A stretch of DNA of 64,000 nt from Thalassospira profundimaris (lineage in GTDB: Bacteria > Pseudomonadota > Alphaproteobacteria > Rhodospirillales > Thalassospiraceae). Made by a program: the position numbers and the translations under genes. Positions 17,221-26,194 of this stretch are shown one piece after another (position 1 is the stretch's first letter; each line of letters starts with the position of its first letter). The stretch spans positions 124,001-188,000 of the forward strand of contig NZ_JPWH01000010.1 of the NCBI RefSeq assembly GCF_003326755.1, read 5' to 3'. The notes beneath the pieces are model-generated. The model was not told the origin of the DNA, did not search any database, and worked only from the letters and a program-made list of their open reading frames with translations.

Positions 17221-17238
17221 ATTGACTGATCAGTCAAT
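17221..17238. promoter_or_regulatory. Palindromic TetR operator
   Basis: ATTGACTGATCAGTCAAT is a perfect 18-bp palindrome ending 18 bases before the TetR start codon. The position implies autoregulation. Confidence 0.8.
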
Positions 17239-17256
17239 TTTTGGTAGGGTCGCGGC

Positions 17257-17820
17257 ATGAAAGACAAACAGGCACATCTGATTGACACGGCAATCCGCCT
17301 TTTTGCCCGCGACGGCGTGTCGGTTTCCACAGCTAAAATAGCGGCGGAAGCCGGCGTTTCCAACGGGACGCTGTTTAATTATTTTCCCACCAAACAGCAA
17401 TTGATTGACAGTGTTTATCTGGTAATCAAGGAAGATATTGCCGCACATGTGCTTGCCAGTCTTGGTCGGGAAATGTCGGTAAAGGAAGTCATGTTCGGCA
17501 TTTGGCAGGGCTATATCAAATGGGCCCTGACTCATCCGCTCCGTCATGAGGTTTGCAATCTTCTTAGGGCTGCGCTGGCGTTAAGTCCTGCCGCACTTGC
17601 GCGGGCAGATGCAATTTTTGAATTGAAGGTGCAAAAACTGCAAGAGGGCGTTGATCAGCGAGAACTGGTTGATTTGCCTGTTGAATATATTAGCGAACTG
17701 TCCACCGTGCAGCTTGGCGTTGCTGTCGATTTTCTGCGACGCCAAAATCTGGATGCGGTTGAAACAGGCAAACATATTCATCGCAGCTTTGATGTCTTTT
17801 GGGCGGGGATTACGGCGTGA
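17257..17820 (+). CDS. TetR-family repressor
   Basis: The 187-aa protein has the typical N-terminal helix-turn-helix (residues about 5-50; SVSTAKIAAEAGVSNGTLFNYFPTKQQL) and a helical ligand domain. It is likely a repressor of its own gene and of the alcohol dehydrogenase that follows 54 bases downstream, because operator-like sites precede both genes. The ligand is unknown; by the neighbour's function an aldehyde or other electrophile is plausible. Confidence 0.92.
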   Translation: MKDKQAHLIDTAIRLFARDGVSVSTAKIAAEAGVSNGTLFNYFPTKQQLIDSVYLVIKEDIAAHVLASLGREMSVKEVMFGIWQGYIKWALTHPLRHEVCNLLRAALALSPAALARADAIFELKVQKLQEGVDQRELVDLPVEYISELSTVQLGVAVDFLRRQNLDAVETGKHIHRSFDVFWAGITA

Positions 17821-17837
17821 TTATTTTTTATGGCAAG

Positions 17838-17855
17838 ATTGACTGACTAATCACT
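17838..17855 (+). promoter_or_regulatory. Degenerate second TetR site before the dehydrogenase
   Basis: ATTGACTGA (17838-17846) repeats exactly the left half of the palindrome at 17221, and is followed by a less symmetrical CTAATCACT. It lies 20-37 bases before the alcohol dehydrogenase start. Confidence 0.55.
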
Positions 17856-17874
17856 CTATTCACGGAGAGAAAAA

Positions 17875-18930
17875 ATGCAGGTTGCAGCTTTTGGTGCCAA
17901 ATCCGCAACGTCCGATCTGGGCCCGCTGACGATTGAACGCCGTCAGACCGGTGCGCATGATGTTGCCATTGAAATTGATTATTGTGGTGTTTGCCATTCC
18001 GATTTGCACATGGCGCGCAATGACTGGGGTATTGCCATGTATCCGGTGGTGCCGGGCCATGAAATTATTGGCCGCGTGACCGATGTCGGGGCCCATGTCA
18101 AAGGCTTCAAGCCCGGTGATCTGGTGGGTGTGGGCTGTATGGTTGACAGCTGCCAGTCCTGCCCGTCCTGCGAGGAAGGGCTGGAGCAATATTGTGAAAA
18201 CGGTATGACCGGCACCTATAATGGCGAAGATAAAGTGCTGGGTGGTCAGACCTTTGGGGGATATTCCGGCAAGGTGGTTGTGAACGAAAAGTTCGTTCTG
18301 CGCGTTTCTGACAATCTGGATACCAAGGCGGTTGCACCGCTTTTATGTGCCGGTATCACAACCTGGTCGCCGCTCCGCCAGTGGAATGTGAAAAAAGGCG
18401 ACAAGGTGGGCGTGGTCGGCCTGGGGGGGCTGGGCCATATGGGTGTTAAATTCGCCGCTGCGCTGGGTGCACATGTTGTGATGATCACGACATCTGCCAA
18501 AAAGGGCGAAGATGCCAAGCGTCTTGGCGCGCATGAAGTTCTTGTTTCAAAGGACGGGGATGCGATGGCCGCCCATGCAGGCAGCTTTGACTTTTTGCTC
18601 AATACCATCCCTGTCAAACATGACCTGAACCCGTATATCGGTCTTTTGAAACGTGATGCCACGATGGTGATTGTCGGTGCGGTCGAACCGCTGGAAGGTT
18701 TCCACGGTGCCGGGCTGATTTTGGGCCGTAAACGTATTGCCGGTTCATTGATTGGCGGTATCAAGGAAACGCAGGAAATGCTTGATTTCTGTGCCGAACA
18801 CAACATCACCTCCGATGTTGAAATGATCGATATGGCGTCGATTAACACCGCTTATGAGCGGATGCAGAAATCCGATGTCAAATACCGGTTTGTGATTGAT
18901 ATGAAGTCGCTTCAGGCGGCTGTTGCCTGA
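17875..18930 (+). CDS. Zinc-dependent alcohol dehydrogenase (YahK/cinnamyl-alcohol type)
   Basis: A 351-aa medium-chain dehydrogenase. Catalytic zinc ligands C37 and H62 (CGVCHSD, GHE) and the structural zinc cysteines C93, C96, C99 and C107 are all present, followed by the Rossmann motif GLGGLGHMG. The group with this pattern mostly reduces aldehydes with NADPH. With the preceding TetR repressor and two matching operator sites it forms an inducible detoxification pair. The start follows GGAGAG. Confidence 0.93.
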   Translation: MQVAAFGAKSATSDLGPLTIERRQTGAHDVAIEIDYCGVCHSDLHMARNDWGIAMYPVVPGHEIIGRVTDVGAHVKGFKPGDLVGVGCMVDSCQSCPSCEEGLEQYCENGMTGTYNGEDKVLGGQTFGGYSGKVVVNEKFVLRVSDNLDTKAVAPLLCAGITTWSPLRQWNVKKGDKVGVVGLGGLGHMGVKFAAALGAHVVMITTSAKKGEDAKRLGAHEVLVSKDGDAMAAHAGSFDFLLNTIPVKHDLNPYIGLLKRDATMVIVGAVEPLEGFHGAGLILGRKRIAGSLIGGIKETQEMLDFCAEHNITSDVEMIDMASINTAYERMQKSDVKYRFVIDMKSLQAAVA

Positions 18931-18960
18931 TCAACGCCTTGCTGCTCGGACATTTAAAAG

Positions 18961-18993
18961 CCAAAGGCCCGTCAAACCCCGGCGGGCCTTTGG
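18961..18993. terminator. Hairpin between convergent genes
   Basis: An 11-bp perfect stem (ccaaaggcccg with cgggcctttgg). The T-rich tail is better on the minus strand (cttttaaa), so it may serve the minus-strand gene as well as the dehydrogenase. Confidence 0.7.
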
Positions 18994-19021
18994 TGATTCT
19001 GATAGTGATATATCGGTCAAA

Positions 19022-19339
19022 TCAGCTTACGCAGGCAAAATTGCCGCCACATCTGACTTGCAAAAGTGTTGCCGAAAAAATCACAAAGCCGGTGCCGAAA
19101 AACGGGAACAGGAAAAACCATGCCGACCATGCCCAGCGGCGTAACAGCCAGGGGAAAAAGGCCCCGCTAAACGACATGACCGGGAATAATAAAACGCTGC
19201 CAAACAGCAGATGCAGATAGATATTGTTTTCCGAACCCGGTGAGTCAAACATCATCGGTGAAAACATGACAAAGGGCAGGGAGATGATGCCTCCCAGCAT
19301 ACAGATTGCGGTAAGACCGCGACGTGCGGACTTCTTCAT
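19022..19339 (-). CDS. Small hypothetical membrane protein
   Basis: A 105-aa protein with three hydrophobic segments separated by short loops and a basic N-terminus (MKKSARRG). I do not recognise the family. The frame is open over its whole length with a normal start, and a hairpin lies just beyond its end, which supports a real gene. Function unknown. Confidence 0.6.
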   Translation of the reverse strand: MKKSARRGLTAICMLGGIISLPFVMFSPMMFDSPGSENNIYLHLLFGSVLLFPVMSFSGAFFPWLLRRWAWSAWFFLFPFFGTGFVIFSATLLQVRCGGNFACVS

Positions 19340-19836
19340 TTTACAGGCCTCGTGATCCCGTGTGAAATGTGACGGTTTTTTACCGTCTTTGGCGGTTCGC
19401 CAATTTTTGATATTGGTTGGAATTTCTCACACAGGGGTCTTTATCACAAGCAACATCTGTGAGTCGCAATCGTGAATATGGCGTTTTTTTGTTGGGAAAT
19501 AACAGATGTTGAAATTTTTCTTTCTGAAAGTATGACCAATACTATACCGGAAAGCAGGTACCTTCATCAGCGAGGATGAAGACTGTTTTCAGGCCGCAAG
19601 TTTCAAAAACAGAGTCCCGATTTTTGTATTAAATATTATCGTTAATTTTGCTGCTGCCAAATTTTATGGGCGCAATAAATGTTTTTATGGCTTTGTCGGC
19701 ATTTCTGCCGCCAGGTGTCTTTTTAAACGGGTTATACACGTTGGGGTCGTGTTGCCCCGGGCACAAGCAGAATTTGCGTGACAGAGCAGCATTTCGGGGT
19801 TTGAGGAAGCGTCTCTTTGCGCTATCCAATGGCGTC
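19340..19836. other. Intergenic region upstream of recJ
   Basis: About 500 bases without a convincing gene. It contains a gacggt/accgtc hairpin with an all-T loop (19371-19387), and a frame continuous with recJ from 19648 that lacks coding character and a usable ribosome site. It is more AT-rich than the flanking genes and probably holds promoters for both neighbours. Confidence 0.6.
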
Positions 19837-21642
19837 ATGACAGCACAACACTCCAGTGAAAGCACCTTTTTGGGGATCGAGCGTTCCGTTACCGGTAAAT
19901 GGTGGCGTCAGCGCGATGTGGATGACCGTTTGGCCGTGACCCTGTCACAACGGTTTGGCGTGCCCGATATTGTGGGGCGCGTCATGGCCGCACGCGGCAT
20001 TGGTCTTGACGATGCCGAAGCCTTTTTAACGCCCACCCTGCGCGATCTGATGCCCGACCCGTCGTCTTTGCGCGATATGGACAAGGCGGTGGCCCGCATT
20101 GTAACCGCGCTGGAAAACAACGAAAAAATTGCCCTGTTTGGCGATTATGACGTGGATGGTGCCACCAGTACGGCGCTTTTGGTGCGGGTGTTTCGCGCCC
20201 TTGGCCATAATATCGCGGTTCATATTCCCGACCGCCTGACCGAGGGCTATGGCCCGAATGCCCCGGCATTGCTGGATTTGAAACGCAAGGGGGCCAGCCT
20301 TGTTTTAACGGTGGATTGCGGTGTGACGGCCTATACCCCGCTGGCAGAAGCCGCCGATGCCGGGCTTGATGTGATTGTGGTGGACCATCATGCCGCCGAG
20401 CCTGAATTGCCCCAAGCCGTGGCGGTGGTGAACCCCAACCGGCTGGATGATGATAGCGGGATGGGCGATTTATGTGCCGCCGGAGTTGCCTTTTTGCTGT
20501 CGGTTGCCGTGTGCCGCGCCTTGCGTGAAAGTGGCTATTTTCAGAAAAGGGGCCTTCAAGCGCCTGATTTGCGTAACTGGCTGGATCTGGTTGCCCTGGG
20601 TACAGTGTGCGATGTCGTGCCGCTTCGCGGGCTGAACCGGGCCTTTGTGACCCAGGGGCTCAAGATTATGCGCCATCGCGGCAATTGCGGTATTTCCGCG
20701 TTGTCCGATGTGGGCGGGGTTAATGAAACCCCCAGCGCCTATCACCTTGGGTTTGTGCTGGGACCACGGGTGAATGCTGGCGGGCGCGTGGGCGAAGCCG
20801 GGCTTGGCACCGCGCTGTTATCGGGCGATGACCCGGCCAGGGCGCGGACCATTGCGGTGCGGCTTGATGAATTTAACCGCGAGCGCAAAACGATCGAGGA
20901 TTACGTCCTGGACCAGGCGATCCGCATGGTTGAGGAAAAGGACCGCATCGGCGCAATGGTGCTGGTAGGCGGCGAGGACTGGCATCCCGGTGTTATCGGC
21001 ATTGTCGCCAGTCGTCTCAAGGACCGCTACCATGTTCCCGCCCTGGTGATGGGACGGGTAGATGGGGTTTACAAAGGCTCGGCCCGCTCTGTTCGCGGGA
21101 TTGATCTGGGGGCGGCCATTATTGCCGCCCGCCAGGCCGGTTTGCTGGTCAATGGCGGCGGGCATGGCATGGCCGCCGGTTTTACGCTTGACCCCGAAAA
21201 ACATGCCGAATTTGAAGATTTCCTTGAAAGCCGCTTTGCCCGCCTGATTGCCGAAAACAATATCCGCCCGACCATGACGGTGGATGGCTCCCTTCACGCG
21301 ATGGGCGCAACCGTCGAGCTGATTGACGCGCTGGAGCGCATGGGGCCGTTTGGTGCCGGCAATGCCGAACCCCGCTTTGTTTTCACCGATTGCAAGGTCG
21401 TGAAGGCCGATGTGGTGGGGGCTGATCACGTCAGGTGTATTTTGTCGGGCAGCAATGGCAAGGGCCGTTTGAAGGCGATTGCCTTTCGCTGCCTGGATAA
21501 TGACATGGGCCAGACATTGTTGCGTCATGGCGGGCGCCCGCTTCATGTGTTGGGGCATTTGCGCCGGGATACCTGGCAGGGCCGCGAAGGCGTGCAGCTT
21601 ATGATCGACGACATTGCCGCGCCGGTGGCGCTTTTTACCTGA
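19837..21642 (+). CDS. recJ: Single-stranded-DNA-specific exonuclease RecJ
   Basis: RecJ degrades single-stranded DNA 5' to 3' in recombination and mismatch repair. The DHH phosphoesterase motifs are visible: FGDYDVDG (D103, D105, D107) and VVDHH (183-185), with the DHHA1 motif GGHGMAAGF further on, then a C-terminal OB-like region. The ATG at 19837 gives 601 aa, close to the family norm; an upstream extension of 63 residues (from 19648) is hydrophobic and unlike RecJ. In many alphaproteobacteria recJ follows glpX directly; here 4.9 kb lie between. Confidence 0.95.
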   Translation: MTAQHSSESTFLGIERSVTGKWWRQRDVDDRLAVTLSQRFGVPDIVGRVMAARGIGLDDAEAFLTPTLRDLMPDPSSLRDMDKAVARIVTALENNEKIALFGDYDVDGATSTALLVRVFRALGHNIAVHIPDRLTEGYGPNAPALLDLKRKGASLVLTVDCGVTAYTPLAEAADAGLDVIVVDHHAAEPELPQAVAVVNPNRLDDDSGMGDLCAAGVAFLLSVAVCRALRESGYFQKRGLQAPDLRNWLDLVALGTVCDVVPLRGLNRAFVTQGLKIMRHRGNCGISALSDVGGVNETPSAYHLGFVLGPRVNAGGRVGEAGLGTALLSGDDPARARTIAVRLDEFNRERKTIEDYVLDQAIRMVEEKDRIGAMVLVGGEDWHPGVIGIVASRLKDRYHVPALVMGRVDGVYKGSARSVRGIDLGAAIIAARQAGLLVNGGGHGMAAGFTLDPEKHAEFEDFLESRFARLIAENNIRPTMTVDGSLHAMGATVELIDALERMGPFGAGNAEPRFVFTDCKVVKADVVGADHVRCILSGSNGKGRLKAIAFRCLDNDMGQTLLRHGGRPLHVLGHLRRDTWQGREGVQLMIDDIAAPVALFT

Positions 21643-21721
21643 TAATGCCGGGTACCTGCAGAAACGCGACGGCGTAAAACTTCATTCGGAGGAAGGTCGT
21701 GAGGGCCCTGGCTGTATCCGG

Positions 21722-21757
21722 CCCTGTTCCCGCACTGCTTGACGGCGGGGAACAGGG
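21722..21757. terminator. Large hairpin between convergent recJ and HTH gene
   Basis: ccctgttcccgc (21722-21733) pairs with gcggggaacaggg (about 21745-21757) with one bulged base. The downstream T content on the plus strand is modest. Confidence 0.55.
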
Positions 21758-21775
21758 TGCGATGCCTTTTGGGGG

Positions 21776-22537
21776 TTATTTTGTTTCCGTGGTCTCGCGA
21801 TGAGGCATCACAGTATGATGGCGAATGATTGCCGATACGATTTGGGCGATCAGGGTGCCTGTTTCCGCCTGGTCGGGCTCGTTGCCGAGCAGATGGATGA
21901 TCTCGCGATAGGTGGCGAGAATATTTCGGGTGATTATCGGCGCGTTATCAATGCCTTCTGTGGTCAGAAAGCCGGTAATAATGGCCGACAGCAAACTGTC
22001 ATTGCTAAATTGTATGGTGTTGTCACCAGTACGTGTTGAAACGCGCGAATTGTGCGTTTTTTGTGTCTGGTGTGCGCTTTTTTTTTGCGCGGATTCCGAC
22101 GCCGGACCCGAACCATCCCCAGAAATCATCTGGCGTATGCCATCCCCGTCTTTTTCAAGGTTTTGCGGGGGCTGAAACAGGCTGTCGGGGGCATCATCTG
22201 CATCCGGATGCAGTGCCTGGAGGATATTTTCTGTTTTGCTGTGCGGCATTTCGGATGCGGGGCCGGGATAGGCCTCGGCATGATGATGAACCGGACCTTC
22301 TCCTGTAACGATCCATTCAAGACGGACAGATTTGGCCCTGGCAAGGCGCGCAATGCCAACAAAACGGGGTTCGGATTTTGCCTGGCACCAGCGATTGAGC
22401 TGTTCGGGAATGACGCCCGCCACTGCGGCGGCATCTTTTTTTCGGTCAAACATATCGACAACGTGCCGGATGCGTTCGCCAAGATCGGGGCTCAGGACGG
22501 GTAACGTCGTGGCACGGCTATCTTTTGCCATTTCCAT
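21776..22537 (-). CDS. HTH (CI-repressor-like) protein with unknown C-terminal domain
   Basis: Residues about 18-85 look like the N-terminal helix-turn-helix of phage CI-type repressors (ERIRHVVDMFDRKKDAAAVAG, then PEQLNRWCQAKSEPRF, then WIVTGEGP). A long hydrophilic linker (about 90-165) follows, then a predicted helical domain (LLSAIITGFLTTEG to IIRHHTVM) that I do not recognise. No LexA-type peptidase motif is visible. It is probably a DNA-binding regulator. An AT-rich region lies upstream and contains an inverted repeat that could be its own operator. No phage genes are nearby. Confidence 0.72.
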   Translation of the reverse strand: MEMAKDSRATTLPVLSPDLGERIRHVVDMFDRKKDAAAVAGVIPEQLNRWCQAKSEPRFVGIARLARAKSVRLEWIVTGEGPVHHHAEAYPGPASEMPHSKTENILQALHPDADDAPDSLFQPPQNLEKDGDGIRQMISGDGSGPASESAQKKSAHQTQKTHNSRVSTRTGDNTIQFSNDSLLSAIITGFLTTEGIDNAPIITRNILATYREIIHLLGNEPDQAETGTLIAQIVSAIIRHHTVMPHRETTETK

Positions 22538-23076
22538 CGTCCTGGATAGTGAATGGGGGAAGGGGTGATTTGGCTAAAGTTCTCGTTTGGCGCGAAATAG
22601 ACGCACCGCGAAATTTTTTGGTTGAATGTCGAATTTTTTCGTTATAAGTCTTTTCCATGCTCAACTATTGTTGACTTTTTTTCGAGTTAAGGCCGGTATA
22701 GTCTGCGATAGTGGCAATAAAACGATAGTATAGTTACGACGGACAGAGTTAAGTCCGCAGTTCACTGTTGATAAAAAAAAGAAAGACGCTTCCAGATATT
22801 TATCTGCTTGTGATGTTTTGAAGCGAGAACAATTGTGGGGCGATTTTATTCAGTAAAATTGATCCTTGTGTTTTCAGTATTGCAAGTTAACCAGAGTAGA
22901 TGATGTTTGGCGTCGCTGGCAATCAACAAGTCCTTGGGAGTACGAGGTATTTTTGTAGCGAATAGTGTTTTTCGGGTTGAATTTCCTGAAAGCACATATT
23001 TGGGAGTACGCTCGATATGCGCCAGACAAATTTCCTTTTCCGACCGGCCGAACATATAAGACATGGTAATTAATTG
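22538..23076. other. AT-rich intergenic region with repeats
   Basis: This 540-base stretch is clearly richer in A+T than its neighbours. It contains TCAACTATTGTTGA (22661-22674), a small inverted repeat; CAGATATTTATCTG (22793-22806), a perfect hairpin nested in cgcttc/gaagcg; and the 11-base direct repeat TTGGGAGTACG at 22934 and 23000, spaced 66 bases. A 90-codon minus-strand frame across its right end is not convincing. Confidence 0.55.
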
Positions 23077-23934
23077 ATGTCTTACAGTGGCTTGGCTCTC
23101 GCTATGCGTGTTGTCCATGTGGTCATCGCGGTTGCCTTTTTGTTATATGCGCCGGTTGCCGCCGCCGCCCAGCAGGTGGTCGGGGCAGGCCATGATGATG
23201 GCTATATTGGCGCGGCAAGATCGGTTCGTATTTATACCGAAAATCTGCCTCCCTTTAATTATCTGACCGATGATGGATTAAGTGGCATCGGTGCCGAAGT
23301 CGTTTCGGCAATGGCGCGCCTGGTCGGGCATAGCGGCAAATTCGAGATGATGCCCTGGAAGCGCGTGCTCTCGATACTGAATCGCGAGCCCTATACCGCC
23401 GCTTTTTCGATGGTGCGCATACCGGAACGCGAACACGAATTTAAGTGGGTTGGGCCGATTACGCATAGCGAAACGGCTCTTTATCAATTAGCAGACAGTC
23501 CGGTCAAAATCCGGTCGATAGAGGACGCCCGCAACGTTTCGGCAATCGGGGTGAATGCTGGTAGTGCGTCCGAGCGGGCCTTGCGTGCCCTTGGTTTTAA
23601 CAATGTGATGCCGCTTTATGCGCCAAATACGGGGCTGAAGATGCTGCTGAGCGGCCGTATTGCATTGTGGGAAACGGTTGATTTGGTGGTCACAAGTCAA
23701 AGTCGCCAGCTGGGCATTGCACCGTCCAGGGTTGTTCCGGTCGTTCCGCTGGGTAAATACGACTTTTACCTGGCGTTTTCGCCGAGCACGCCGGAAACGG
23801 TGATATTGCCCTGGCGGCAGGCCCTGAACGAACTGCATCGCAATGGCGTTTTTGATGAAATCCAGCGGCGCTACGGGGTCAAGTCGCAAATACTTCCCGG
23901 TCCGCGAAAAACCAGCTTTTCCCTGTTGAACTAA
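23077..23934 (+). CDS. Periplasmic solute-binding protein, family 3
   Basis: The 285-aa protein has a signal peptide (ending near VAAAAQQ) and the amino-acid-binding-like fold of family 3 binding proteins (VRIYTENLPPFNYLTDDGLSGIGAEVV at the start, then a paired lobe and the late EIQRRYGV). No permease or ATPase gene is adjacent. Stand-alone proteins of this type often serve as signal receptors or orphan binding proteins. The start could also be the ATG at 23104. The ligand is unknown. Confidence 0.8.
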   Translation: MSYSGLALAMRVVHVVIAVAFLLYAPVAAAAQQVVGAGHDDGYIGAARSVRIYTENLPPFNYLTDDGLSGIGAEVVSAMARLVGHSGKFEMMPWKRVLSILNREPYTAAFSMVRIPEREHEFKWVGPITHSETALYQLADSPVKIRSIEDARNVSAIGVNAGSASERALRALGFNNVMPLYAPNTGLKMLLSGRIALWETVDLVVTSQSRQLGIAPSRVVPVVPLGKYDFYLAFSPSTPETVILPWRQALNELHRNGVFDEIQRRYGVKSQILPGPRKTSFSLLN

Positions 23935-24100
23935 ACAATGCCAGCCCCCGTTGGGGGCGTAAATGTTAACGCCATAAATATTACCTTTTGCGGGGCCTGT
24001 CGGGGTTCGTTCTGGCGGTGCGGGTGGCGAAACGGCGATTTTTTCCTATTTTACGGGCATTATCATTTGTAGTGATTCAGGCAGCAAACAGGAAATCGCA

Positions 24101-24793
24101 ATGAATGCCACCGGCAAACCCGAACTGATCAGTTTCGATTTATGCCCCTTTGTACAGCGTTCCGTGATCACGCTTTTGGAAAAGAATGTAGAATTTGATC
24201 TGACCTATATTGATCTGGCCAACAAACCGGACTGGTTTTTGGAAATTTCGCCACTGGGCAAGGTGCCGGTGCTGCGTGAAAAGGGCGAAGTCCTTTTTGA
24301 AAGTGCCGTGATCAACGAATATCTTGATGAAACCAACCCGCCGTCGCTTCATCCTGTTGATCCGCTTGAAAAGGCAAAGAATCGTGCCTGGATCGAGGTT
24401 GGCGGCAACCAGTTGATGAATTCTTTTCATATGATGATGGCGGAAACGGCGCAAGACTACGCAACCCATCGCGAGGCCCTGATGGCAGGGTTCAAACCGG
24501 TGGAAGGCCAGATTGAGGGTACATTTTTTAACGGGGACAGCTTTTGCCTGATTGATGCCGCCTGGGCCCCGGTTTTTACCCGCCTTCTGATTGTCGAGCA
24601 GGCGCTGGGCGAAGATTATCTTTCCGGCTATCCGAAGATCCGGGCCTGGGCCGAAGCCCTTGTGGCGCGCGATAGTGTGATCCATTCCGTCATTGACGGC
24701 TTCCGTGACAAGTTCCTGACTTACCTGCAAAAGAAAACGTATAACGGTGATACACCTGCTTATCTGGCAGGCAGGCTTGCAGAGCAGGCCTGA
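24101..24793 (+). CDS. Glutathione S-transferase family protein
   Basis: The 230-aa cytoplasmic protein has a thioredoxin-like N-terminal domain with the DLCPFVQRS active-site region (a CPF motif, as in omega/GSTO-like and dehydroascorbate reductase types), the glutathione-binding segment GKVPVLREKGEVLFESAVINEYLDE, and a helical C-terminal domain. The start follows CAGGAAA. The MFS gene begins 18 bases downstream, so both are probably one transcript. Confidence 0.92.
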   Translation: MNATGKPELISFDLCPFVQRSVITLLEKNVEFDLTYIDLANKPDWFLEISPLGKVPVLREKGEVLFESAVINEYLDETNPPSLHPVDPLEKAKNRAWIEVGGNQLMNSFHMMMAETAQDYATHREALMAGFKPVEGQIEGTFFNGDSFCLIDAAWAPVFTRLLIVEQALGEDYLSGYPKIRAWAEALVARDSVIHSVIDGFRDKFLTYLQKKTYNGDTPAYLAGRLAEQA

Positions 24794-24811
24794 TCATCCT
24801 ATTCCGATAGG

Positions 24812-26098
24812 ATGACAGAAAAAAATCAGACAGATGTGACATCATCGGGCGAGGGATGGGGCCAGGGCAAACTTGCGTTTGTTCTGGTTCTGGTGCCGCT
24901 TTTGATGTCTTTTTCCCTTAGCCAGTTTTATCGCTCAGCACAGGCGCTTCTGGCTGATTCGCTGCGGATCGAGCTGGGGGTCACACCCGAGGAACTCGGC
25001 TTTATTTCAGGCAGTTTTCATTTTGCCTTTGCCCTGATGCAGATTCCCGTTGGTGTGATGCTGGACCGTTACGGCCCGCGTAAAACCAATGGCATCATGA
25101 TGATCATGACCGTGCTTGGGGTTGTCGTCTTTGCCAGCGCGCATAGTGTGACCGGGCTGATGATCGGGCAGGGGATTATTGGTATGGGCTGTGCGGCGGC
25201 CTTTATGGCAACACTGGTCTGTGCGTCGCGCTGGGTTGCGCCCGAAAAATTTGCCGCAACATCGGGTATTATTGTCGCGTTGAGTTTGCTGGGCGTTCTG
25301 GCATCGGCAACACCGCTGGCCGCCCTGATCGAATATCAGGGCTGGCGCGGGGTGTATTTCTGGCTGGCGGGTCTTAGCCTGCTTTCCGTGGTGCTGACCT
25401 TTGTCATGGTGCGTGATGACCCGCCCCATATGCGTCGCAAGCAAGCGCGTCGGGGCGAAAGCATGCGCGAAGTTTTGCAGGGCATCATGGAGGTTTGGCG
25501 AAACCGGCAGATGTGGCTGCTGGTGGCGGTGGGCTTTTTTGCCTATCCGACGATCCTGACGGTACGGGGCCTGTGGGGTGGGCCGTATTTGCAGGATGTT
25601 TTCCATCTTTCCCCGGTTGAAGTTGGCAATATTTTGCTGGGCATGACGATTGGCATGATTTTCGGGCCACCCTGTTACGGGCATGTCTCGCGGGTTATGG
25701 GCGGGCGGGCGCGACCGCTTATTCTGTTTTCGGTTTTTGTGTCCACCGCCCTTTTGATCTGTCAGGCGCTGTTTGGGGCCGGTCATGTCTGGCTGGCGGC
25801 GGTTTTAATGATGGCTCACGGTTTTCTGGGCAGTTGTGCCACGCTTAACTATGCTGCAAGCCGCGCTGCGGTGCCGCCGCATCTGGTGGGGCGCGCGCTG
25901 ACAACGGTCAATCTGGCCACCTTTGGCGGGCTTTTCGTATTGCAGGGCCTGGCCGGTATGATCATCGGTCATTATCCGGCTGATGCGGCAACATTGGGTT
26001 ATCAATGGATGTTTGCCTTTCTTGGTATCGGTCTTGGTGTTGCCGGGCTGGCATTTATGGTCGGGGGCAGGGGGCGCAAGGCACCGAAAAACGGCTAA
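24812..26098 (+). CDS. MFS transporter
   Basis: The 428-aa protein has twelve predicted membrane helices and the MFS signature between helices 2 and 3 (GVMLDRYGPRKT). A hydrophilic loop (DDPPHMRRKQARRGES) separates the two six-helix halves. The substrate is not recognisable. It follows the GST gene by 18 bases, which suggests joint expression. The tRNA-Glu array begins about 95 bases downstream. Confidence 0.9.
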   Translation: MTEKNQTDVTSSGEGWGQGKLAFVLVLVPLLMSFSLSQFYRSAQALLADSLRIELGVTPEELGFISGSFHFAFALMQIPVGVMLDRYGPRKTNGIMMIMTVLGVVVFASAHSVTGLMIGQGIIGMGCAAAFMATLVCASRWVAPEKFAATSGIIVALSLLGVLASATPLAALIEYQGWRGVYFWLAGLSLLSVVLTFVMVRDDPPHMRRKQARRGESMREVLQGIMEVWRNRQMWLLVAVGFFAYPTILTVRGLWGGPYLQDVFHLSPVEVGNILLGMTIGMIFGPPCYGHVSRVMGGRARPLILFSVFVSTALLICQALFGAGHVWLAAVLMMAHGFLGSCATLNYAASRAAVPPHLVGRALTTVNLATFGGLFVLQGLAGMIIGHYPADAATLGYQWMFAFLGIGLGVAGLAFMVGGRGRKAPKNG

Positions 26099-26144
26099 AA
26101 ATGCCAAAGGATTAAAAAAAACGTCACAAGGACAAAAAACCCGC

Positions 26145-26173
26145 TTGACCTTACCCTGTCCAATCGCTAAAAA
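26145..26173 (+). promoter_or_regulatory. Probable sigma-70 promoter of the tRNA-Glu array
   Basis: TTGACC (26145-26150), a 17-base spacer and TAAAAA (26168-26173), followed by a GC-rich stretch before the first tRNA at 26195, as is common for stable RNA promoters. Confidence 0.6.
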
Positions 26174-26194
26174 CCGGCCTCGTTAACGCGCTGC

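Noticed and set aside
19648..19836. Longer N-terminus for RecJ
   Set aside because: The 63 extra residues are hydrophobic and cysteine-rich, unlike RecJ, and the ATG at 19837 gives the normal length.
22846..23118. A 90-codon minus-strand frame in the AT-rich patch
   Set aside because: It overlaps the start of the binding-protein gene, has no ribosome site and its repeated peptide pattern only mirrors the DNA direct repeat.
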